Below, piece after piece: positions 51,305 through 58,839 of a stretch of 64,000 bases of DNA (position 1 is the stretch's first letter; every line of letters starts with the position of its first letter). The stretch comes from Gracilaria domingensis (taxonomy: Eukaryota; Rhodophyta; Florideophyceae; Gracilariales; Gracilariaceae): NCBI GenBank assembly GCA_022539475.1, contig VCMS01000130.1:1-64000 (forward strand). The letters run 5' to 3'. The notes beneath the pieces are model-generated. The model saw nothing but the letters and a program-made list of their open reading frames with translations, did no database searches and was not told the origin of the DNA. The translations under genes were made by a program, and so were the position numbers.

Positions 51305-53236
51305 ATGACCCCCCGTCTGTGCCTTGTTTTCATTACTTGGCTCGTACTCTCAGCCAGGGTGTCAAACGCGCAGTTCACGCCAGACGTACCCTGGATTAAT
51401 GACGCAACTTTTGTGTACGACTTCTTAATATCCGATGAGTTCAATGGGAATCAGTTGGATACATCTAAATGGGATCCGCATGGGAAGCGGAACCCAGACA
51501 CAGGTTGTCCGAACTGGAATGGACCACCGTCAAGCTCACAACCAGAGTGGTCCACATTCTTCGCCACAACCACTGAACCGGGCACTGGTGGGCAAGCCGA
51601 AAGGTTCTACGAGGTGCGAGACGGAAAGCTGGTTCTTCGAACCGACAGCAAGGATGTTGAGTACTTCAAACAGCGTGAGTACTACTGTGATGCCACCACG
51701 TTCAAATGCAATCATAACGATCAGATCGAGTGCCATGCCACCGATTACAATGGCGTACCATTTTACAAGGACGCTGCAAAGACTGAGTTTGCCGGTATAA
51801 CGCACGACAAGTGCAAGATTGAGCCGTATTGCATCCCGCACCCAGATGTTATCACTGGCAAACCTAGGGTGTACAGCCGTTTGGTAGGGGCGCACATCAC
51901 TTCAAAACGGTCGTTCAAGTACGGCTTTTATGAGGTTGAAGTGCAGATGGGAGATTCGCCGGCGGTGGCCGCAGTATGGATGCACGACGATCAGATGGTG
52001 AACGGCTTCTGTCGGTTCGTGCACAACACAAACCCCAATAGCGACAGAGATCGACAGTTGGAGTGCCCCAGCGCCATTCGTTCTCGAAGATGGCAGGAGA
52101 TCGATATGTTGGAAGCAATGAACAGTATCATTCATGAACAGCGATACATCCCCAACATTCACGCGTTCGCTGGGTACAAGGGAGAATTCACGAGTGAGAC
52201 GGCGGTGGATAACGGAGATGGGAACATGGGGGGTGGCCCAATCCTAATCAAGAAGTCGCTGTTCAACGAAAAGAACCCCAACTTTGGGGACCTAAGCGCA
52301 AGTGAACAACTGGCTAACGACTGGCATTTCAGCTCGGGGTCGGTGCATTCGCTGGATGCTCCGTGGAAAGCCGGTCGTCGACGTATTGGGCTGTACTGGT
52401 CGCCGAAGGAAATTCGGTTCTACATAGACGGGGCCGAGGTGCTTCGGGTGCGCAACACGATTATTCATCAACCCATGCTGTTTGACTTTTCGTACTCGTT
52501 CAACGTGCAGTGGGCGAAGCAGAACCCCACCGACGCGCAGGTGCAGGAGCCGTTCGAGATCATGTACGTGCGACGGTGGGATGTGTACACGGCCGACGGG
52601 CTGGATCCGCCAAGTTCTCTTAGGTTCAACGAGAAGATGACGCGGTTCCAAAACCACTACGGCGAGGACCTGCTGGGCATGTTCGGTCGGTTCCCGACCA
52701 ACGACGACAACACGTTCTCGGAGGTGCTCCCCGAGGAGGACGCGCTGATGACAGTAGAAGACACAATCAGCGGGGTGCTCGGCACAATATCGAACCAGTT
52801 GCAGTTGCCGTTGCCGTTCCGTCAGATTTCGGACAAGGACATTGCGGTGCGCATGGGCGAGCAGGACTACCTACTGAGCGAGTCCTTCTTCAACCAGACG
52901 CTGCACACGGTTCGCCAGGGGCGGGGTCAGGGTCAGGGTCAGGGACGGGGTCAGGGTCAGGGACGGGGTCAGGGTCAGGGACGGGGACGGGAACAGTCGC
53001 TGTCGCGCGCCGGGGGCGTGGGCAACCGGCGCTTCTCCAAGGCGCGGCAGCGGCTGTCGGCGGTGCAGCGGCGCATCGCGCTGAGCTACAGCTCGCGCTT
53101 CTCGGCGGTGTCGAACGGGCGCGCCGAGCGGCTGCGCGACGGCGAGACGACGGTGTTCGAGTTCGCCAACCCGCAGCAGAACGGCGCGGGGTGGGCCACG
53201 CGCGACGGCGAGGGGACGGACGGAAGCCTGTCGTAG
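51305..53236 (+). CDS. Secreted GH16 galactan hydrolase (agarase/porphyranase/carrageenase type)
   Basis: The protein is 643 residues. The start at 51305 is chosen because it opens a signal peptide (MTPRLCLVFITWLVLSARVS, ending NAQ) and suits the TATA box; 51239 would add 22 residues. The GH16 beta-jelly-roll domain spans about residues 30-430: FLISDEFNG, HITSKRSFKYGFYEVEVQ, VAAVWMHDD, then the catalytic strand WQEIDMLEAMN. EIDMLE fits the E-x-D-x-x-E signature of the beta-bulge GH16 branch (nucleophile, assistant Asp, acid/base). WAKQNPTDAQVQEPFEIMYV and VRRWDVYTADG close the domain. The C-terminus holds a GQGQGRGQ repeat and a basic tail, perhaps binding sulfated galactan. It is expected to cleave or remodel wall agar, porphyran or carrageenan. 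Substrate not decidable. Confidence 0.88.
   Translation: MTPRLCLVFITWLVLSARVSNAQFTPDVPWINDATFVYDFLISDEFNGNQLDTSKWDPHGKRNPDTGCPNWNGPPSSSQPEWSTFFATTTEPGTGGQAERFYEVRDGKLVLRTDSKDVEYFKQREYYCDATTFKCNHNDQIECHATDYNGVPFYKDAAKTEFAGITHDKCKIEPYCIPHPDVITGKPRVYSRLVGAHITSKRSFKYGFYEVEVQMGDSPAVAAVWMHDDQMVNGFCRFVHNTNPNSDRDRQLECPSAIRSRRWQEIDMLEAMNSIIHEQRYIPNIHAFAGYKGEFTSETAVDNGDGNMGGGPILIKKSLFNEKNPNFGDLSASEQLANDWHFSSGSVHSLDAPWKAGRRRIGLYWSPKEIRFYIDGAEVLRVRNTIIHQPMLFDFSYSFNVQWAKQNPTDAQVQEPFEIMYVRRWDVYTADGLDPPSSLRFNEKMTRFQNHYGEDLLGMFGRFPTNDDNTFSEVLPEEDALMTVEDTISGVLGTISNQLQLPLPFRQISDKDIAVRMGEQDYLLSESFFNQTLHTVRQGRGQGQGQGRGQGQGRGQGQGRGREQSLSRAGGVGNRRFSKARQRLSAVQRRIALSYSSRFSAVSNGRAERLRDGETTVFEFANPQQNGAGWATRDGEGTDGSLS
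52915..52992 (+). repeat. In-frame GGTCAGG tandem repeat encoding Gly-Gln/Gly-Arg
   Basis: About twelve hexamers of GGTCAG/GGACGG type in series inside the GH16 gene, encoding GQGQGQGRGQGQGRGQ-type sequence. Copy number is likely to vary between alleles. The G-rich strand could form quadruplexes. Confidence 0.85.
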
Positions 53237-53371
53237 AACGCGCGCCAGGCTGTGTAAACAGCGTGCCGGCGCGCGGCCGCGCGCGGCCGCCGCCGCCGCG
53301 CCACAGATTTTTTGTTGAGCCGTCACGGGTTGGCTGCGCTGTTGCCCCGGTGCGCGGTCGCCGTTTAGATA

Positions 53372-55576
53372 ATGCGCCGCGCGCGCGTGCGCGCTTCCGA
53401 ATCTCGCCGCGCACGCCGATCGCCCCCCCCCCCGCGCCGCGCCGCCGCTGCCGCCGCTGCCGCCGCTGCCGCCGCTGCCCACCTTCACCGCCGCGTCCGC
53501 CGCCGCGCACCTTCCCCGCCCGCCGCGTCCGCCGCCCCGCCGCCGCCGCCGCCGCGCGCGCCGCGCGCCATGAGCGCGTCGTCGTCGCCGCGCACGTGCG
53601 CCATCTGCCGTTCCACGCCGACCGACGCCTTCTCCACGCGCTGCGCGCACATCTTCTGCTACGAGTGCATCACCACGCACCTGGCCAAGGCCACCACGTG
53701 CCCCAACTGCGCCGCGTACCTCACGGTGCAGATGCTGTCGCCGGCCGCGCACACGCCGCCGCGCACGCCGGACGCGCCGGCCGCGGCGCACCGCTCGTCG
53801 CCGCCCCCGCTCAACCGCCATCCGCGCCCCGCCGCGCGCCCCGACGCCGCCGAGCGCCGCGCGCGCGCGCAGGCCGTTGCTGACGCCGCCGCCGCCGCCG
53901 CCGCCGTCGCCGGGCTGGCCGCGCCGCGCACGCCGCTCGCCCACCCGCCGCCCGTTTTGAGCACGCCCGTGCTGCCGCAGCCGCCGCCCGCGGGCGCCGT
54001 CGGCGCCTCGCTGCTGCGCAGCGAGCAGCTGCTGGCCGCGGGCGAGCAGCTCAGCGCGGAGCAGCTGGCGGGCGTCATTGCGCAGCTGCAGCAGAAGCTG
54101 GAGCAGAAGGAGGACGTCGAGCGGCGCGTCGAGAACGATTTGTTGCTCGACTTTTTGCGACATGTGCGCAACGTCAAGCAGACCATGATTGACCGGCTGC
54201 AACGAGAGGTCTCTCTGTTGGATGATGATGTCGGCGCCGCCGAGCTGCAACGCGCGCGCCTCATCACCCCGGAGACCTCCTCTGCCTCCAGCTATGCGTC
54301 CAAGAAACGTCGCGAGGGCGTGCCACTGGAGCCCGAACCGCCGTTGATTGAGGCCGTTTCGAGCGATCCTCGCTTCTCCAAGAAGAGAAAACGACTGTCG
54401 CGGAACTATGACGTGTTACAAAGTCATTATTTCTCTACTGTTGCATCGCAAAAGGGCGAGAAGCGAGTACGAGCGTTACAATCGTTCAAGGACGATATTT
54501 CCAAGCTCACTCAGTTCACCCGTTTTCGTGACACCGCTACGTTAATGCACGTTGCCCGCGTGCCTGATGCTCCTTGTCGAGATGTTTTCAAGGCCTCCAA
54601 TATTGTTTCGTCCATCGAGTTTGATCGCGAATCAGAGCTGCTGGCCACTGCCGGAGTCACGAAGCGCATCAAGATCTTCGAGTTCTCCAATGTCACGCGT
54701 AACCTTTCCGAGGTTCACTATCCTATCAGGGAGATTAGGACCAATGCAAAGCTCAGTTGGATTTGCTGGAATCCGTATATTCGACACCTTTTGGTGTCGT
54801 CCGACTACGAGGGCGTCGTTGCTCTTTGGGACATAAGCCAGGCAAAGGCACTCCGCGTTTACGAGGAGCATGAGAGACGTGTTTGGAGCGTCGACTACTG
54901 CCCATCCAAGCCCACCGTGTTCGCGTCGGGGTCGGACGACTGTCGTGTCAAGCTCTGGTGCACGTCGCAACGGTCCAGCGTTCTTACCATTGACAACTCA
55001 CCGGCGAATGTATGCTCTGTCAAGTTTCATCCTACGGCGCCCGAGAAGCTCGCGTTTGGAAGCGTTGACAGCAATATTCACTACTACGATCTTCGCATGT
55101 TCAAGCGGCCTGTTCACGTGTTCGAGTCGCATAAACGCGCCGTCAGCTACGTAAAGTTTATGTCGCCTACGTCGTTGGTCTCTGCGTCCGTGGACTCGAC
55201 CATCAAGTTGTGGGACCTGGAGACCATGAAACTGGAACGAAACTTCACTGGGCACACCAATGACAGGAACTTTGTCGGACTGAGCGTCACTCCTGATTAC
55301 ATTGCGTGCGGCTCTGAAAAGGATACAGTCTATTGCTACTACAAGGCTATACCCAGACCGTTCACCGGATATCGATTTTCGAGCGTTGACCCATTGACGG
55401 GCAAGGAGATTCAGGACGATGATGACGATTCGCAATTTGTGAGTAGCGTTTGCTGGTGCCCGAAGGACCCAACGAAACTTGTCGCCGCCAACAGCCTAGG
55501 CACAATCAAGGTTTTGTCACTCGAGTCAGACGACAATGATGATGACGAAGAAGAGCAAAAGGGCGACGCGAAGTAG
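53372..55576 (+). CDS. COP1: COP1-type E3 ubiquitin ligase (RING, coiled coil, WD40)
   Basis: The ORF is 734 residues from the ATG at 53372; a second ATG at 53570 (GCGCCATGAGC) would drop a 66-residue Ala/Pro/Arg-rich leader and may be the true start. Numbering is from 53372. A C3HC4 RING lies at about 75-115 (CAICRST...CAHIFCYECITTHL...CPNC). A coiled coil lies at about 220-280 (LAGVIAQLQQKLEQKEDVER). Seven WD40 repeats fill about 390-730 (VVALWDISQAKALRVYEEHE, FASGSDDCRVKLW, LVSASVDSTIKLWDLETMKL, TGHTNDRNFVGLSVTPDYIA, CGSEKDTVYCYYK), with the COP1-typical ANSLGTIKVL end. COP1 ubiquitinates light-signalling transcription factors in the nucleus, usually with SPA partners and photoreceptors. 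The gene is intronless and starts 136 bp after the GH16 stop. The 5' part is extremely GC-rich. Confidence 0.93.
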   Translation: MRRARVRASESRRARRSPPPPRRAAAAAAAAAAAAAHLHRRVRRRAPSPPAASAAPPPPPPRAPRAMSASSSPRTCAICRSTPTDAFSTRCAHIFCYECITTHLAKATTCPNCAAYLTVQMLSPAAHTPPRTPDAPAAAHRSSPPPLNRHPRPAARPDAAERRARAQAVADAAAAAAAVAGLAAPRTPLAHPPPVLSTPVLPQPPPAGAVGASLLRSEQLLAAGEQLSAEQLAGVIAQLQQKLEQKEDVERRVENDLLLDFLRHVRNVKQTMIDRLQREVSLLDDDVGAAELQRARLITPETSSASSYASKKRREGVPLEPEPPLIEAVSSDPRFSKKRKRLSRNYDVLQSHYFSTVASQKGEKRVRALQSFKDDISKLTQFTRFRDTATLMHVARVPDAPCRDVFKASNIVSSIEFDRESELLATAGVTKRIKIFEFSNVTRNLSEVHYPIREIRTNAKLSWICWNPYIRHLLVSSDYEGVVALWDISQAKALRVYEEHERRVWSVDYCPSKPTVFASGSDDCRVKLWCTSQRSSVLTIDNSPANVCSVKFHPTAPEKLAFGSVDSNIHYYDLRMFKRPVHVFESHKRAVSYVKFMSPTSLVSASVDSTIKLWDLETMKLERNFTGHTNDRNFVGLSVTPDYIACGSEKDTVYCYYKAIPRPFTGYRFSSVDPLTGKEIQDDDDDSQFVSSVCWCPKDPTKLVAANSLGTIKVLSLESDDNDDDEEEQKGDAK

Positions 55577-55579
55577 CTC

Positions 55580-56340
55580 CAAGTGGTGTGGGTGTGATGG
55601 CGTGCGTGTACTTTTTCCTCCCTGGTTCCCAACTATCTATTGACTGATTCTTGCGAACGTGTGCAAGAGCGTGTTTGTTTTATATCTAGATGTCATAGCG
55701 CAGCCACTGTCGGTTGTCTCTTTTTTAACTTCTGTTTAGTTCTCTGGCGTACGCTCCCACCCCAGAGTATAGTGTAAAGTGGAGATGATGGGATGTAGGT
55801 TGACCCGTTAATCCGTCCCAAGCCATGCAATTGCGAATTGATTATGGTCAAATATGAGCCGGAATTGCCTTCGCGTTGTGGTCTTTGTTACTGAGCCGTG
55901 TCGAGCGTCCTTCAGCGGTGAACGGAAGAATGTTGTGCGAGAGCCTCTGCCTCATGCCATGGAGTCTACACGATGCGTTCGGTAGGTTTCGGGGATGCGA
56001 TGACATGGCCACATCTCGTGCACACTTGAGCCGATGGTATGCGTACCGTACGAGACAGAGCGTAAATCAAATGGTGCTTTAGCTTCGCAGAGCAGGTGTT
56101 GATGGGGGAATAACTGTGAATTCTCTAACCCCCAAATGGTGTGCGCGGTCGTGGCTGGGATGGACACGACGGGGGTGATGAAATGTGTTACGCGATTCTG
56201 TTGAGACAGAAACGTTTATTGCAGGGGTGGCTGCAGAGGAGCGGTGGAACCCGGTATGCGCACGAGAACAAGGGGACCACTGGTCGGGTAAACAAAAATA
56301 GAACGCAAGAAATGGTGGCGTCTGAAAGCGGTGCTTTAAA
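55580..56340. other. Intergenic region between COP1 and TPT (convergent genes)
   Basis: No gene seen. It holds the 3' ends of two convergent transcripts. No clear polyadenylation signal can be assigned. Confidence 0.5.
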
Positions 56341-56342
56341 GC

Positions 56343-57518
56343 TCATGCGCTTCGCTTCTTCTCAGGGAAGTAATTCTTCGTAATCGAGTACAAAAGAACG
56401 CCGACGAGAGCAATGGAGGAGCCGATGGCATTCGCTTTGGTGATTGGATTTTGGAAGACAAAGACAGTAGTGACGATAATGACTACCCTCTTGACAGTGT
56501 TTGCAACGGCGTGAGTGATTGGATGCACGGAATCCAATGCCTTGAACGCAACTTCTTGGTATAGATAGAAGAACAAGCCCGAAATGAACAGGTAGAGCAG
56601 CAACTTGGGGGCGGTGACGACGGCTGTGGCGCCCACGGTGGCGGTCTTCCACGCGCTGATGAGCTTGGCAGGGTGATCGATGATGAGAGCAAACGGAGCG
56701 AGGATGATGGTGGACATGATGGACAGCACGGCGAATAAGTTAGCAGGGCCCATGTTCTGGCCCTTGGGCTTGTTCATCGAGAGCTTTGAAAAAATGTTAC
56801 GGGCGGTGAAGGCGAAGTTGGAGGTCATGGCAGACAGAAAGCCGAGCCAGGTGAAGGAGACTTCTGTGACGGAGGCCATGACGACACCGGCCACGACGGG
56901 CAACAGCGAGAGGTAGACGGGGATCGGGAAGATGGAATTGAGGAACACGGCGGAACCGACGACATTGACAAACGGCTCCATGCTCTTGACGACGTGTGTG
57001 AAGGAGACGGCGACGGCGCCCAGCGACACGACTGTGGCCACATGGCCGACGATGTGGCCTATTGAAATGGGCAAGAGAGTGGTGATTGCCTCCTTGGGCA
57101 CGACGGGCGCTTTGCGGATGCGCAGCATCCAGATCGGGAGCACGTACAAGGCGCCGACCAGCAGCTGGACCCAGGACACAAACCAGGGCATGGGGAACCA
57201 ATTGAGCACCCTCTTATTGGATATGTTGTACACGATGTTGAACGCGTACCACAGGAAGATGTAGAAGCCGATTCGCAGCCGACTGGTCTTCTTCTGCTGC
57301 AGCGGGGCGGGCGCGGCCTGCGGGACGGGCTTGGCGACGTCCGAGGCGCCCGACGCGCTGGCGACGACGCGCGCCACGCGGGGGGCACGCGAGCAGCGCA
57401 GCGGCAGCCAGCGCGGCGCGCGCCACGCCGGCACGAAGCGCGAGCGCGCGCTGGCGCACGGCCGCATCGCAGCGGGGGCGGCGCGCGCAAGCGGCGCGCT
57501 GAGGATGAAGGCGGGCAT
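56343..57518 (-). CDS. TPT: Plastid triose-phosphate/phosphate translocator
   Basis: The protein is 391 residues from the ATG at 57518 (MPAFILSAPLARAAPA); the frame stays open further upstream, but only in GC-rich, non-homologous sequence. The first 65-70 residues are Arg/Ala/Ser-rich and fit a plastid transit peptide. The membrane domain follows, with about ten helices typical of the TPT branch of the drug/metabolite transporter superfamily: FYIFLWYAFNIVYNISNKRV, FPMPWFVSWVQLLVGALY, HVATVVSLGAVAVSFTHVVK, SMEPFVNVVGSAVFL, FTARNIFSKLSMNK, LYQEVAFKALDSVHPITHAV and ANTVKRVVIIVTTVFVFQ. The Lys and Arg of the substrate site (HVVKSMEP, NTVKRV) are present. It exchanges triose phosphate or related sugar phosphates for phosphate across the plastid envelope. 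It is divergent from the MMADHC gene, with a shared 414-bp promoter region. Exact substrate not certain. Confidence 0.92.
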   Translation of the reverse strand: MPAFILSAPLARAAPAAMRPCASARSRFVPAWRAPRWLPLRCSRAPRVARVVASASGASDVAKPVPQAAPAPLQQKKTSRLRIGFYIFLWYAFNIVYNISNKRVLNWFPMPWFVSWVQLLVGALYVLPIWMLRIRKAPVVPKEAITTLLPISIGHIVGHVATVVSLGAVAVSFTHVVKSMEPFVNVVGSAVFLNSIFPIPVYLSLLPVVAGVVMASVTEVSFTWLGFLSAMTSNFAFTARNIFSKLSMNKPKGQNMGPANLFAVLSIMSTIILAPFALIIDHPAKLISAWKTATVGATAVVTAPKLLLYLFISGLFFYLYQEVAFKALDSVHPITHAVANTVKRVVIIVTTVFVFQNPITKANAIGSSIALVGVLLYSITKNYFPEKKRSA

Positions 57519-57932
57519 GGCGGCGACTGCGTGGCGGGGCGGCTGCACGGGGAAAGGCGGCGGGGGGAGGGGCGGGGGTGTCGGATCTCGCGGCGCGGCC
57601 GTGGCGGGGGCGCGCGGCGTCGGCGGCGCGGCGCGCGCAAGCGGAGATGCAACTTTTATCGGCGCGCGCGCGGCGTGTGTGGCCGACGAGCCGAGCGCGA
57701 GCACGCGCGCTGGCAGCCACAGACGCGCGCGCGCCGAGGAGATCGGCCGCGCCGCGCGCGGCAGTGATCCGCGCCGCTGCGTCGCACACGTGGCCGCCGT
57801 GGCCGATTCGATGCGCCGTGCGCGCGCCGCACACATGGCGCGGCGACGCGGTATACATGGCGCGACGACGCGCCGCGCGCCGCCGGCGCCCGCGGCGACG
57901 GCCGCAACGGCAGCGCCGTTCTCCGTGCCGTC
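57519..57932. promoter_or_regulatory. GC-rich divergent promoter region of TPT and MMADHC
   Basis: This 414-bp stretch lies between two divergent start codons. It is very rich in GCGCGC with no TATA box, unlike the TATA-driven secreted genes. Shared regulation is possible but not shown. Confidence 0.45.
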
Positions 57933-58703
57933 ATGCAGCAGCACGCGCAGATCGACGAGCCGCAGATCGGCGACGCCGCCGCCGCCGCCGCCGCCGCCGC
58001 CGCGGCGCAGCGGCGCGCGCAGCGCGTGGCGGCGCGCACGGTGGTGGCGCCCACGCTGTCGGCGACGTTCGGCGGGCTGCAGTACTCGGCGCACGCGGCG
58101 CCGCGGTCGCTGGCGCGCGAGCTGCGCGCCATCCTGCCCGAGGCGCCGCGGCGCGCGGCGCTGACGGTGGTGGTGACGATGCAGCGCTGCGACACGGCGC
58201 TGATGGCGTTCGGCGCGGCGCAGGCGCGCGAGAAGGAGCGGCAGCTGCGGCGCTTCCTGGCGTGGGCGGCCGCGCTGCGCGCCGCGCTGCGCCAGCGCGA
58301 CGCGCGCGCGTGGGTGGAGGCGGCCGACCCGGCCAGCGGGCTCGCCGCGTGGGGGCGCGGCGCCGGCGTGTACGGCGAGGTGGACGGCGCCAGCCGGCTG
58401 CTGGGCTACGCCACCGAGTCGGTGGGCGGCTGCGCGGTGGCGCGCCACCCGCAGTGGGGGCTGTCCGTGTATCTCGGTACGTGCGCGCCGCGTCCGCGCT
58501 TGGCGAGCCGCGCGCCGCGTTTGACTGACTGACTGACTGAGACTGAGCGCGCGTTCGCAGCGTCCATGTTCACGTCCGCGAGCGCCGACGCCGTGGCCGC
58601 CGCGCTGCGCGCCGTCAACGAGCCGCAGCCGCAGCCGCCGCAGCCGCAGCCGCAGCCGCAGCCGCAGCCGCAGCCGCAGCCGCAGCCGCAGCCGCAGCTG
58701 TGA
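57933..58703 (+). CDS. MMADHC: Cobalamin-trafficking protein MMADHC (CblD) homologue, one intron
   Basis: Exons 57933-58476 and 58561-58703 give 228 residues. The 84-nt intron (GTACGT...TTCGCAG) has four TGAC repeats as probable branch region. The core at about residues 75-205 matches MMADHC: VVVTMQRCDTALMAFGAAQA, EKERQLRRFLAWAAALRAAL, AWVEAADPASGLAAW, GVYGEVDGASRLLGYATESV, GGCAVARHPQWGLSVYLA, then SMFTSASADA across the splice. MMADHC passes cobalamin from MMACHC to methionine synthase or methylmalonyl-CoA mutase, so the alga probably uses vitamin B12. The N-terminus has an 11-Ala run, and the C-terminus is an unusual Pro-Gln repeat encoded by (CAGCCG)n. A mitochondrial leader is not evident, which may favour the cytosolic methionine branch. 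The gene is shorter than the human protein. Confidence 0.82.
58622..58692 (+). repeat. (CAGCCG)n repeat encoding a Pro-Gln tail
   Basis: About eleven CAGCCG hexamers near the 3' end of MMADHC encode PQPQPQ. This is a polymorphism candidate with no known counterpart in the family. Confidence 0.85.
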
Positions 58704-58839
58704 GCCGCGCCGTGGCACACGTGGCGCGGCGCGATGCGATTCGATGCCGCGCCCACTGTCAGCGCGCGCGACGTGCGCGCGATTTGTGGCCGAGGCGCCG
58801 CGCGCCGCGGCCGCGCCGCCGCCTTCATTAGCGCCGGCC

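Noticed and set aside
52915-52992. Interstitial telomere repeat
   Set aside because: The TCAGGG hexamers are broken by GGACGG units, stay in frame inside a gene and do not match a known plant or algal telomere.
52871-54250. 459-codon minus-strand ORF
   Set aside because: Antisense shadow of the GC-rich GH16 tail and COP1 start; Arg/Gly low-complexity text with no motif.
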